Shown: in pieces, positions 11,901 through 22,592 of the stretch
Position numbering within the stretch: position 1 is the first letter of the stretch
Layout: every line of letters starts with the position of its first letter
Origin: Basidiobolus ranarum
Lineage: Eukaryota; Basidiobolomycota; Basidiobolomycetes; Basidiobolales
DNA length: 32,679 bases
Assembly (NCBI GenBank): GCA_040143965.1
Contig: JASJQH010006956.1
Location: forward strand, 1-32,679
Direction of reading: 5' to 3'
Translations under genes and position numbers: made by a program
The notes under the pieces: model-generated
What the model was told of the DNA's origin: nothing
What the model saw: only the letters and a program-made list of their open reading frames with translations
The model's database searches: none

Positions 11901-14900
11901 GTGATCGATAGTTTCGATGTTCATCTGAATATCGACTCGAAGAAATCCCTTATTGATAATAGAATGCACACGGCCATGACTGTAGATGTCCAGCCTTTCG
12001 TAATCAGAGTCTCTTATCGTGATATCGAAATGATTACAAATATTCTTAACAAAGCCTTAGCATTACTTTATCAATCACAGGATAATGAGCCAGCATTCCC
12101 CCAGCCCGAAAATAACGACCAAGGAAACACTCCTCTACAAAGCGATAATCTAGTTGTCAACCGTCCTTCAAACAGAGAAACATTGAAGATAAATCTGGAC
12201 GAGATTCAAGTGATCTTTATTCGAGATTTAATCGATTTACCAATCCTCGATATCCATATAGCCAAATCCTTAATTAGTGTTCAAGATTGGTCCACGTCGA
12301 TGAAAGCAAGCACCAATATCAAATTATTCGCTAACATGCTAAATATCAAAAACTCTCATTGGGAACCTTTGATTGAACCATGGGATTTTACTGTCGATTT
12401 GACTTGTACACGCATGACACATATTAAGTTTATCTCGGATACTCAACTGGAACTCAATATCACTCATCGATTTTTGGAGACTTTGCTTAGTACAGCTGAC
12501 ATCTTTGATACAACCAACTCTCCACTGGATACTACACGTGATATTGCAGTCCCCTATCTACTAAGAAATCGCACCGGACTTGACATGTTGATTTGGGCTG
12601 AGCCTGACTTAAACACCCTGGGTGACGATGATAGTCCTGGTATTCATAAATTAGTCAATGGAGCTGAGCTCCCTTGGAGATTTCAGAATTGGGCTAGGTC
12701 ACGCGAAAGGATAGTATCTTATAGAAATCGATTGGGTATTCAATTTATTGATGTATCATGGGAGTGTATCAACGACATTGCAGTGGACACAGAAGGGATA
12801 TTTATCTACTTACTTCGACCGGATATTGAGAATGTCGCACATAGAATGGCTTGTGAGGTCACTTTGAAGGATTTCACCAAGATCATCACCTTTAGGTCTC
12901 CTATAGTAATTGAAAATCTTACCAAATTTCCCTTGGACATGGTGATGGTCAATTATCGTGATGAGATTGTCTCCTCTTCATTTGAAGTGCCCCCTGGTGG
13001 AAACCATCCTGTTCATATTTTATCCGGTTATGAGAATGCTATCAGGATCAAACCGATCATAGATGCCAAGTATAGGTGGAGTAATGAATATATCTACTGG
13101 CGGGGATTTCTGGGAAACGATCCCCTAAATACCGTCACTTGTGAGTCAGATCATGGAGATATACCTTACCGATTTCAGGTCCACGGACATTATGATCGAC
13201 GGGATAAATTGGCGATGATTTATCCTACCATGACAATTCGCATCAGTGCTCCCTTTGAACTAGAAAATCTCCTCCCTTTCGATTTCATATATAATATTAT
13301 CGACGAAACTAACGAACGAAGTTGGTCAGGTAAACTTTCCAAATCGATATGTTACCCGATTCATACCGCACAACAAGGACAGCATTTGTTAATGTCAGTT
13401 GAAGTCCCGGATGCTGGTTATGAATCAAGTCAACATGTCAGTTTTAGTACGCCAGATCCTAACGAAATACATCTTGGGGATACACTCGTTCTTAAGCATG
13501 GAAAAAGCTCCATGAGACTTAATTTAAAACTATCTTATTTCGAGATTCCTGATACTGGTGGTGCTACCCGCATTTCGGTTTATTGTCCATTCGTGATACT
13601 GAATAAGACAGGCATTGATCTTCATATCAAAAGTAGAAGCATATCTCAAGTAACTATCTCGGGACCTTGTGAGGATCATAAAGATAGACATAGAGACCAT
13701 ACTGGCCATAAGAGAGTAATGCCATTGATGCTCTCGTTTAGGAGACCGAAAAGCAAAAAATTCGTTCGCCTTAGAGTGGAGAATACAGTGTGGAGTAAGG
13801 GGATAAACTTGGAAGCAACAGGTACGATTACCTCGGTAGTTTTACCACAATCAGGGCGAGTAAATCATAAGAACAAACAGGAGGTTCAGTTAGGAATGAC
13901 AATCGATCAAGGTAAAGGGAGAGCGGCTTTGACTCGAGTAATTACGTTTACCCCTCGTTACATCTTCCAAAATAATATCCATCAAACTGTCAGCCTTCAT
14001 ACTGTTTGCTCTGAATCAATCATAACTCTGAATGCTGGTGAAAGAGCACCAATCTATATTACTCAACGCGAGACAGATGTTCTGATGCAAATACGTTATA
14101 CTGAGCTGAATCAAGACTGGTCATCACCCATTAACCTTACGCATATTGGTACTAATTACGTGAAGATTGGACCGTACAATGAAGAGCGTAAAGTAAGATA
14201 CATCGTTCGAGATAATGAAGATAATCGGGATCTCATAAAGATTCAGATATCCCTTGAGGGGCCAACAATCTTTGCTTTCCTGAGTAAAGAAGAGCAGAAA
14301 TGGCCATTTAAAATTGAAAATACCTCACCGGTGGACATTCAGTTTTACCAACAAAAGCCAAGTGCAAAGGATCTCATCAATGCTAGGACTACCTCGTATC
14401 AGAGTCAAGTATACAAAGTTCCAGCAGGGGAATCAAGAAGGTATGCATGGGATTACCCATTTGTTAAACACAAGTCGTTGGTACTTGATGTTCACGGCGT
14501 TACGAGGGAGGTCTCTCTTCAGGCCATTGGGCCCTTGCTACCTCTCAAGTACGATACCGATATAATGTCGATAGATGTCGTGGCTGATGGACCCACAGTA
14601 ATTCTTAAGCTTCTACCGTACAATCGGTCGAAGAGTATTTTCAGGCCCTCGAAGAGATCGCATTCTCATAGTCGTAAGGATAAGAATTCAACGCTGAAAT
14701 CAGTCGAGTTCGAAGTGGTTATGGTTGACACCAAAAACAATTTTCTACTTGAAATTAAATTGAAAGGAATTGGTATCTCGTTGATCAATAGAAGAATGCA
14801 GGAACTCATTTATGCAACATTTCATGGGTTAGAATTACAATATAGCAGTTCTATTCTACAAACCTCTACGAAGTGCGTCGTTCAATGGCTCCAAATAGAT

Positions 14901-16481
14901 AACCAACTATATGGTGGATTGAGCAGCACCTTATTATACCCCAGTTTCACTTCCAAGCACGAAACAGAGATCGATACACATCCTTTCTTCCAGGCAGCCG
15001 TTGTTCAAGCCAGAGACACAGAACATGGTGTCGACTACTATAAATACTTCACCGTACTTCTCCAGGATGTATCGCTCGAAGTGGATGAAGATTTCCTGTT
15101 TGCATTGTTGGATTTTTCCAAATTCAATATTGCTGGATGGGATGCTGAAGTCAATAGTGAAGACGTTTGGAGTGAAGATTTGGAAATTCCAGAAGCTCCA
15201 TTTAATGAAGGCGATGTTCAACTTTATTTTGAAGCAATTCTAATACAACCCATCAAGATCAGCTTATCTTTCGCAAGAACAGAGCGTGTCAACCAAGAAC
15301 AGCAAGCACCTCACTCTTACAATCCAGTGTGGTACATGTTGAATATCTTCACCATGACCATAGGAAGCGTCAATGATGCACCCGTCAAACTAAACGCTTT
15401 GATCATGGATAATGTTCGTCTTACATATCCTGAACTGATGTATCGTTTCACCAAGTATTATTCACAAGAGGTTATCTACCAAGTCCACAAGATCATCGGG
15501 TCAGCTGACTTCTTAGGGAACCCTGTCGGTTTATTCCATACTGTCAGTTCCGGTGTTAAGGATATCTTTTATGAGCCATATCAGGGGTTTATGATAAGTG
15601 ATCGTCCACAGGATATAGGTATCGGTATTGCTAAAGGAACTGTTAGTTTCCTATCTAAAATGGTGTACGGACTCTCAGATAGCTTCTCTAAATTCACTGA
15701 AAGTGTTGGGAAAGGCTTATCTGTCGCTACATTGGATAAAAAATTCCAAGATCGTCGACGAACCACACGCTCTCGAAATCGCCCTAAACATGCGTTGTAT
15801 GGACTTGCTCAGGCAACCACCTCGCTAGTTTATGGTCTCGCTGGTGGCCTATCTGGAATGGTGATTCAGCCAATCTCCGGGGCGAAGAGAGATGGTTTTG
15901 GTGGGTTTGTTAAGGGGATTGGCATAGGACTAGTTGGGGTAGTTGTCAAACCTGTGATTGGCCTTGTGGACATGGCCAACAATCTGACTGAAGGCATTCG
16001 AAACACCACTACCATCTTCGAAACGAATGACTTTGATCGAATAAGATTGCCACGTTATATTGATCCGGATGGAGTCCTTAGACCTTACTCAAGCAAAGAA
16101 GCTCTGGGGCAATCTTGGTTGAAGCAAGCGCACAAAGGAGCATTCTTTGATGAAATCTATGTTGCACACGTGGAGCTTAAAGAAGAAGAGATGATTGCGA
16201 TTTTAACTAGCAAGAAATTAATTGTAGTCTGGGCCAAAGGACTTGAAGTCAATTGGAAAATAAGTTTCAATCAAATTAGCCAAGTGAAAGTGGAACATGA
16301 GTTTGTAAGAATAACACTAAATAATTCCGATATGCCCTCCAAAAGAATTCATAGGCTCTGTATACCTGAATTAAGCAGTCGCAAATGGTTTGGGATGAAA
16401 ATTCACGAAGCCCTTTCCACATACAATCATGACTTAAATACCCCGCTTTTACCCTCATCCACTCTTTCCTACCCTCATTGA
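5993..16481 (+). CDS. VPS13: VPS13 bridge-like lipid transfer protein (chorein family)
   Basis: Giant rod-shaped protein that moves lipids between membranes at contact sites. Twenty exons: 5993..6089, 6157..6234, 6309..6421, 6492..6594, 6664..6785, 6840..6944, 6997..7083, 7142..7210, 7280..7429, 7479..7748, 7786..7912, 7968..8026, 8085..8192, 8261..8532, 8589..8793, 8851..8981, 9046..9199, 9266..9604, 9672..10967 and 11034..16481. All phases agree and give about 3110 residues (yeast Vps13 is 3144). The chorein domain opens with MFETLVANMLNKFLGDYV and LRKEALDKLNLP. The VAB (SHR-BD) adaptor-binding domain shows six repeats, each with the invariant Asn (residues 1807, 1923, 2040, 2152, 2275 and 2391). 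The APT1/ATG2-C-like region begins near residue 2790 (GNPVGLFHTVSSGVKDIFYEPYQG). A PH-like C-terminus covers about 2980-3095 (FDEIYVAHVELKEEEMIAILTSKK, split here by position only). All introns lie in the first half. The last 5.4 kb is one exon. Confidence 0.95.
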
Positions 16482-16876
16482 TCTTCCCATCAGGTATTTT
16501 GGAAATCCTACCCATAGTGGGGGCCAGAAACAATTGGATCATTTCTTGGTCAGTGAGTTTCTTTTCCGAGCTTCAGATTTCTGAATTCGAATGCAGTAAT
16601 AATTATTTAGGCGGTTAAGGCGTTTAACCAGTGAGATGAATACAATTTACCCCAATAATATTAGAATATAATTTTGTATACATATTTTTTACCAAAAAAA
16701 ATCCCATCTGAACTCGGTGTAGTAGGCAATGCTCATCAAATATAAGTGGAGAATAGTCACGAAAACATGTCGTCCGAGACTGTCTCTTCTGTATCGAAGT
16801 CTTGTAATTTTAGACACTTCTCATCCTAATCTTTCTGGTCAACATACCCTTCATTTAATATATATTAGCCCTCAGT
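16482..16876. other. VPS13 3' flank / upstream region of DUF3020-like gene
   Basis: No independent gene is supported. An ATG at 16766 opens a short frame (MSSETVSSVS). It could be a first exon of the next gene if a weak GTCTTG donor at 16798 joins an acceptor ending at 16875, adding about eleven residues before the annotated start. This is unproven. Confidence 0.3.
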
Positions 16877-17545
16877 ATGACTATTCTTGAAGAGAACCCT
16901 CAGCTTCAGTACTTGGTAGAAAGCTCTGTGGAACGTCAGGTACGGGCCAAGGGTTTAGACGAGGCCATGACAGAGAAGTTAAGAAGAGAAAACCGAGAAA
17001 GAAAGAAAAAATGGCGGGAACAAAATGAAGACAGAAGTAAGAGGTGTTTTTTACTTGTATTCAGTTTCAATCATTAACATTTGATAATACGTTCAGATAA
17101 AGATAACGATTTACGTTGTCGAGTAAATAAGCGAGCCCAAAAACTATTTGGTTCCGAAGAGAGCGAAGAAAAGCAGCGGTGGATTCAAGATGAGTTCAAT
17201 AAACGTCAACTGAAGCGTAAAGAAAAAGAGCAAAGACGAGTGTCTATATTCGCCGAATCTCCAATAACACTTGATAAGTCAGTGATTTCGACGCATAAAC
17301 CTTACGCACCCTATACACCCCACACATCACCACATAGCACACCATACACACCTCCACCTACAATTTACACCTACTCGCAACACAATGTGCTGCCACCTAT
17401 GGTGAAAAAGCATTCACGTAATATCACTCTACCACCCATGGTCAATACTGACCAATACAACTCGGACTATCCAATAGATGCAGTTCTTTCGTTGATGGAG
17501 CTTAATGGAGCTATCCACAATGCCCCGAACGTCGCTTCACATTGA
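16877..17545 (+). CDS. DUF3020-like basic fungal protein, possible transcription or chromatin regulator
   Basis: Two exons, 16877..17036 and 17097..17545, with a 60-nt phase-1 intron. The product is 202 residues. The centre is strongly basic and probably helical: KLRRENRERKKKWREQNEDR, then NKDNDLRCRVNKRAQKLFG spanning the splice site, then WIQDEFNKRQLKRKEKEQRR. From memory this resembles the fungal DUF3020 domain. A profile search would settle it. A Pro/Tyr/His/Thr-rich low-complexity stretch follows (about 130-160), then LPPMV twice, which may be short binding motifs. No signal peptide or membrane segment is seen. A nuclear role is inferred from the basic helix and fungal precedent, not shown. 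The start could be extended upstream by an extra exon. Confidence 0.72.
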
Positions 17546-17592
17546 CTTTGTGCCTCTCATCATTCTCGCATCTAATTCATTAAATACATTAA

Positions 17593-18199
17593 ATGACCTC
17601 CCTTAATAGTTGTCAGGTTAGTAATGAAATAAGCTTAGTGTCACAAAATTCGGAAATCTTCCGAGCTTGAGTTCATTTGGTTTAATAATAGAATTATTTG
17701 GCATATGATTGGTGGATCTTGATGAATGGTACGCTTCATTGTGTACCTATTATATTCACCGACATTCAGCAATAATACTGAGAGATTGATCGATTCCAAG
17801 TCATTAATCTAATCGCCACTCATGATTAATTGCTTCACTCTGTTTACGTTAATTCTCATAACTATACAACATTGTTACTATTTTAATCTACAATTAGATT
17901 ATTTTTCATAAGCAATTCAACTTGCTGTTAAATGTTCTTAGATTATCCCAGAACACTTTTGACATATTTCCAAAATGGTCGATTTGTAGGATGGTCAGAA
18001 GGATTCTGAAGGTAACCGACCAACACTCTTGCAAGTTAAAACAGTCTCATCTAATGCAGTGAAGTCTCGAAGTGGCATTTTTTTGGAGTCTTACGTATCA
18101 AAGAAACAGGAACGTTCGGATCCGTTACACTCACACATGGAGTCACCCAAACTCAAACCTAATTCTCCGTGCAGATTACCAAACTTTAGGTTTTATTAA
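17593..18199 (+). CDS. Doubtful two-exon small gene (77 residues)
   Basis: A 69-codon open frame (17990..18199) runs from directly after a TTTGTAG acceptor-like site to a TAA, but has no start codon of its own. Upstream, an ATG at 17593 gives eight codons (MTSLNSCQ) ending at a GTTAGT donor at 17617. This donor type is used elsewhere in the window. Joining 17593..17616 to 17990..18199 keeps frame and gives 77 residues. The intron would be 373 nt, far longer than its neighbours, so the model is weak. The peptide is polar and Ser/Lys/Pro-rich, with no motif I recognise. It could also be chance, or an alternative end of the neighbouring gene. The rest of the 17546-18511 gap has no other coding signal. 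Confidence 0.2.
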
Positions 18200-18386
18200 C
18201 GTTGTTTGGTAGTCCAAATTTATGAGCAAACCACATCCCAAAGGACATCCCTGAATTCTTTTTAAATTAATCCTGATGCAACTATCCTCAAAATCTAATG
18301 GTTACTGCATGCGTTAACTCGTGCAGCACCCTGTTCAATCATGAATATCCTGCGTTGATTACTTCATTGAAATGCTACTTCCGAAG

Positions 18387-18394
18387 TATATAAA
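18387..18394 (+). promoter_or_regulatory. TATA box of the membrane protein gene
   Basis: TATATAAA lies about 118 nt before the ATG at 18512. A C-rich leader (about 18458-18490) follows. Confidence 0.5.
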
Positions 18395-18511
18395 CATTCC
18401 TATCTGCACTAAATTGCCATCTATTTAGACTGTAGAAGATTTACACGCTCGTTCACCGTCCCCGTCCCCGTTCACTCCCCACTCCCCTTTCATAATATCC
18501 CAACTGTACTA

Positions 18512-19563
18512 ATGAAAGAGGATTCACCCTCTAAAGAGGACATGTTCGACTTGGTGATCGTCCACCATAAAATTCAACCAACCTCCATCCTAGACGACTT
18601 CGACCCATACATCACGATCACCTCTCATTTTGTTTCCACAAAGTTCCTACTTGGGTTTCGCATTGTTTGTCTTGTTCTGTGTACTGGAATATTTATTTTA
18701 AACGCGATCTTCCAGGGCGGATCTCTCAGTCACTTTCTCTTGCAGTTCACAAACCTATCCTACATGGGTTCAATCATCTATTTTGGGGTAAGTAAATCAA
18801 ACCCTATCCCCTTAAACTGACTGGTCCCTTAACAAGTTCTTTTTAGATGGGCTCTTACTACCCATATCGACACTTAAATTCATGTGACTCGTTCATACTT
18901 CGTTCTAAATTGGGGAAGAGTTCGATGTGGAGGACTGCTTATTGGCAACTCTATCATACATTGGTGGTATTTCAAGTCATCGTCTCAGTGATTTTTTGGT
19001 CAGCGGCTATGAAAAGTGGTTTTGACCACTTGTCTCGCTCTCAGCAGCTCTTAACCTACAGTACATACAGCCTTAACTTTATCTTGGTATCGATGGAGAT
19101 TTGTCTTTCCAAATGGACTATGAGCTGGTTTCATCTTCCTTTTCTTCTGTTCACTGTGGTGCTCTATGTGGCCTTAGCTTGGATGTACTTTGCTGTGTAA
19201 GTGAATTCTTATATTATACGCCATGATCGTAATAGAAACTAATGCTGATGTGCTAGAACTGGGCAAACCCTATATTCCATCATGAATTTGAATGCCACAG
19301 CGGGAGTCCTATCAGTCCGTTATTTGGGGATTTTCTCGATGTTCGTGTTTGTGTTTGCTATGATGCTGTATATGCACAAGTTACGTGAGAATCTGGCCAA
19401 CTCTTTTGAAAAAGCATCGCGTGGAAAGCGTAGACTCTCCGATATAGAGGAGATAGAAGCAAAGTTGTCTAATCCACGAAAAGTCACCTCAACACCAAGC
19501 GTACCAAATTTCACCGCTACACAGTTCCCAATTGGATGCCAACAATTGATGAGTATATTTTAA
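18512..19563 (+). CDS. Six-pass integral membrane protein, Rost/AIG1-like in appearance
   Basis: Three exons, 18512..18787, 18847..19196 and 19257..19563, give 310 residues. About six hydrophobic segments are visible: LLGFRIVCLVLCTGIFILNA, the FTNLSYMGSIIYFG region, TLVVFQVIVSVIFWSAA, LLTYSTYSLNFILVSMEICL, LPFLLFTVVLYVALAWMYFA and YLGIFSMFVFVFAMMLYM. The FTNLSY segment, the WRTAYWQLYHTLVVFQ region and the overall layout recall the Rolling-stone and FAR-17a/AIG1 families. That is an impression, not a motif match. The cytosolic tail is basic and then acidic (KRRLSDIEEIEAKLSN). There is no cleavable signal peptide; the N-terminus is short and acidic. The gene structure is well supported. The function is unknown. 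Confidence 0.75.
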
Positions 19564-19606
19564 ACAATCTCCCTCCATTCGTAAACATCTGTGATATATT
19601 ATCAAT

Positions 19607-19657
19607 TATTCTATTACCAGATATTCTATTACCAGCTATTCCATTACCAGCTATTCC
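19607..19657 (+). repeat. 15-bp tandem repeat in a 3' UTR
   Basis: Just over three copies of a 15-bp unit built around TATTCTATTACCAG lie about 45 nt after the membrane-protein stop codon. Confidence 0.7.
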
Positions 19658-20600
19658 ACAAAATACCACTTGCACTCTTCCCCTTTCCCATCCCCTTCCC
19701 CTCAGCATTCATTGAATCAGTCACATAATGAATTCTACTTGGTTTCAGTTGATTTGTACCTTGAATTATCTTTTTGGTTAAACTTTGGGATTGACATATA
19801 TTCGAGATATTTCTTTTCACTAAATCTAATATAATGTATTGTAGTTATTTGTTTTCACTGTTTCTGATGCGCAAGTGTATCAGTAGCTTAATAACGTGAT
19901 GATTCGGTAGAGATGGCAGTTGCAGCGGACATTGGAGTGCAGTCTCCGATGCTCTCAGAAACTTGGTCCATAGCACTACTACTCACACAAACACAATCAC
20001 CAGAGAATACTGATGTCCTTATTGATGCTTATTTCAACAGAATTGGATAAACTAAATCAATAGACTTGAATAAACTGGTTTTTAAGCTAAATTACCATCT
20101 TGAATATGGATTAAGGAGCTAGAAGTGTTAGTAATAAAATAAACTAATACTTCTATTAATTGGATATATAAATAAAAGATATACTTCAGGTAAAATGGTA
20201 AATGTACCATTGCAGAGTCTGAAGTCAATATACATAGTCACTCATAACTGACACTTTTATATTTTGAGGCATCTTTTTTACTCCATTGTCCGTAATCTCT
20301 CAGTCTGCCAGAGTTATTCCACTGCATGAACCCTTCTTAGATATATACATATTTGTCAGTACTAGAGCAACAGACTAAGTATCTTACTAATGTCATATCC
20401 GATTACAACATCATTTTTATCACACATGATACAGCCCTTAGATCCATATAACCAGGAGGCTGCTTGATAAGTTTTCTAGCAACTGTCTCAATGGCACGTT
20501 TTAGAGTGTATTCACTGAGGGGTTTACATTCTTGATACTAACAGCAATCGTAGGCTTTCTAATTATTGGTACAGTCCCTGCCAGCTTCATCAATAATGAA
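19658..20600. other. Gene-poor AT-rich region
   Basis: No coding frame, RNA gene or clear repeat was found in this stretch. It lies between the membrane protein gene and the decayed transposon, whose left end may reach into it. Confidence 0.35.
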
Positions 20601-20639
20601 ACAACTTGCAATAATAAATAGCCACAAAAATCAAAAGTT

Positions 20640-21060
20640 GGGAGAGCCTATCATGCTATAACCAAGAATACAAAGCATAAGGATGCCAGAGTACTTGGTG
20701 GAAAAGTAACTCTTGTTTGTGTAGCATCTAGCTATGGATACAATTGGAATTGAGAACAGTGTGGTTCCAATGAATTCTTATGCTTCAGAGAGAGGTTGAT
20801 AATATATCGACTAATCAGGTATTTTTTCAGTTAGGTGCCTACTTCTACAACTCAAGAATACATTAACTTTTTCTTGGATAAATAGCAAATAGGCCCATCA
20901 TAAATATTATTGAAAACCTGCTCCTCGGGTATCAAAAAGATGTGCAAAAATTGCTATCAGAAACACTTTTTGAAGGAAATGAATAAAAAAATGCACCTCT
21001 AATCATTTATAGAGGTGTAACCTACCCACTTTCAGTCAAACCTCACTTTGTTGCAACTTT
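20640..21060 (+). mobile_element. Decayed Tc1/mariner-type DNA transposon, transposase fragment
   Basis: Frame pieces in the right order recall a DDE transposase of the Tc1 group. At about 20685 there is ARVLGGKVTLVCVASSYGY, like the GGGSVMVWGCFS segment. At about 20768 there is VVPMNS. At about 20822 there is VFFQL, where family members have FQQDN; the catalytic Asp is gone. PTSTTQEYINFFLDK follows at about 20840, and then IINIIENLLLGYQKDVQKLL, matching SPDLNIIENLW. Stops and at least two frame changes separate these pieces, so the gene is dead. A possible terminal sequence (AGAGGTGTAACCTACCCACT) lies at about 21013-21032. The matching left terminal repeat was not found. The identification rests on by-eye similarity. 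Confidence 0.5.
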
Positions 21061-21360
21061 TTTGTTTATTAATTTTTTCGTAAAACCGACGAACTTCATA
21101 AGGAAATACTTATGAGGCAATTGGGCTTTTTTCTTTGCAAAAGTTGGTGAGAATGTAGAGGAGATATCAAATTATTATACTTTGCTTAAGATAGCTTATT
21201 GACATGCATTTATTATAGGCAAAATGGTTTGTTCGAAAAGTACTTGTTAATAAATTTTTCATAGCAATTATTGCATTTCCACAAATGTAAAAAGACAAGA
21301 TAAAAGTAAAGATATACGAACTAAATTACCATAAAAATGGAAGGTAATCAAAAAACATGC

Positions 21361-21711
21361 AGCCTGCCTATGGTATCAGGCCTCCTTCTCCATCAATATA
21401 GTAGTTCCAGTCACTAGTGTATACACTACCATCGTCATTGATGCTCTCCACCACCGCAACATGGCCATACAAATCACAACCTTGATAGCCAGGCTGGATA
21501 GCAATGATAGAAGGAATGCGTGGCTCACTGGAGATTACCCAACCCGGAGTGTTCATAGCACTTTCTGGCCAGGTCTTGGCATTGCCCCACCATTGAGTAT
21601 GGTAGCAGGTAAGTTGATAGTAAGGCCAGGGAGCTCACTTTGTAAGTCAGTATTGTTGAATGTTGGAGAGTTAACAGATTTTTCTGAGGCTGGAAGAGTT
21701 TTGGTTTCTTA
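21361..21711 (-). pseudogene. Broken CHAP-domain amidase/peptidase gene
   Basis: On the - strand, residues from WWGNAKTWPESA through PGWVISSEPRIPSIIAIQPG and YGHVAVVESINDDGS to TSDWNYY match the core of CHAP domains. That core has the catalytic His in GHVAVV and the final WNYY strand. CHAP enzymes are amidases or endopeptidases best known from bacteria and phages, where they cut peptidoglycan; eukaryotic copies are usually thought to be acquired. An adjoining piece in another frame (SVNSPTFNNTDLQSELPGLT) looks like the linker before the domain. No signal peptide, start codon or catalytic-Cys segment (usually CTYY/CTWW) is seen, so the copy appears dead. An intact paralogue elsewhere in the genome is likely but not shown. 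Confidence 0.6.
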
Positions 21712-21774
21712 ATATGAAGATATACTGGCTTTGCGAACTACTTCACAATTAATGGTTAAATGCCGAGTCAGAAA

Positions 21775-21880
21775 AATCGAGTAGACAAATACACTAATGG
21801 TTTGAAGTGCAATCGAGTAGACAAATACGCTAATGGTTTGAAGTGCAATCGAGTAGACAAATACACTAATGGTTTGAAGT
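21775..21880 (+). repeat. 36-bp tandem repeat, three copies
   Basis: The unit begins AATCGAGTAGACAAATAC and contains CTAATGGTTTGAAGTGC. Copies are at 21775-21810, 21811-21846 and 21847-21880 and differ at one or two bases. They are directly adjacent with no spacers, so this is not a CRISPR array. The repeat lies just upstream of the broken CHAP gene in that gene's sense. Confidence 0.9.
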
Positions 21881-22357
21881 CGTAACTCGATCCAAGTAAA
21901 ATAAACTCTTAAATTTAGTGATTTTTGGAAATGGTAATTCTTTTCACATGTTTCTTGCTAAATATGTTTACAAAACTGCCACTCGGTGATATAATGCCTA
22001 GCCAGAAAGTCTATCATGAGAGGCTGGACTATAAGAAATCGATAACTGGTTTGCACAGTTAATAACTAAGTAACATTGTTTGTATATAGATCCACAATGC
22101 CATTCAGTACTGCAGTGTTTATTAACTATGCATCATAAATGTAACACTACCGAGAATATAAATCCGAATTAATTAAATCCCGAAACTTGTACCTAGTTGC
22201 TTCTGTAGGGATTGTATCTCGCAAGTCACACCATATTGCGTGAAATTAGTAATAGAATACCAATGTCACAGTACAAATGCTGGATGCTTACAATAGTCAA
22301 CATACCTTGTATATTGAGGTTAGCTCTCATCTCTCGATTGAATACAGATATACCAGA

Positions 22358-22365
22358 TATATAAG
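22358..22365 (+). promoter_or_regulatory. TATA box, peptide gene copy 1
   Basis: TATATAAG lies 43 nt before the ATG. The surrounding promoter resembles that of copy 2, including CTTCCATATC and TCAACCA shortly before the ATG, suggesting shared control. Confidence 0.6.
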
Positions 22366-22400
22366 CTGGCTTCCATATCCTATTATCTCAACCAACTATC

Positions 22401-22592
22401 ATGAAGTTCTCTGCTCTCCGCGTAATCCTAGCTGTCATTACTTTGACAATTGCTGTTGAAGGCCAAACTGCTTGTAAGGATGCATGCTCCAGTACCACAA
22501 GTGCCTGTTTGTCCAGATGTCAAAAGGGTCAATACAACTGTAACTTATCCTGCATCAGCTATGGCAACTCTTGTCGCGATAGATGCACATAG
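22401..22592 (+). CDS. Secreted cysteine-rich peptide, copy 1 (four C-x3-C motifs)
   Basis: Intronless 63-residue protein. Residues 1 to about 21 form a signal peptide: MKFSALR, a hydrophobic core (VILAVITLTIAV), then a likely cleavage after EG. The mature peptide is about 42 residues with eight Cys at exactly regular spacing: C-x3-C-x6 repeated, ending C-x3-C-T. Each ten-residue unit has one C-x3-C pair (CKDAC, CLSRC, CNLSC, CRDRC). Such pairs lie one helical turn apart, so four short disulfide-linked helices are plausible. The pattern recalls alpha-hairpinin peptides, but those have two pairs and longer linkers. AATAAA lies at 22616-22621. I know no family with this pattern. A role in defence, host interaction or the cell surface is inference only. 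Confidence 0.85.
   Translation: MKFSALRVILAVITLTIAVEGQTACKDACSSTTSACLSRCQKGQYNCNLSCISYGNSCRDRCT

Noticed and set aside
21775-21880. CRISPR-like array
   Set aside because: Units are directly adjacent without spacers, there are only three copies, and the genome is eukaryotic.
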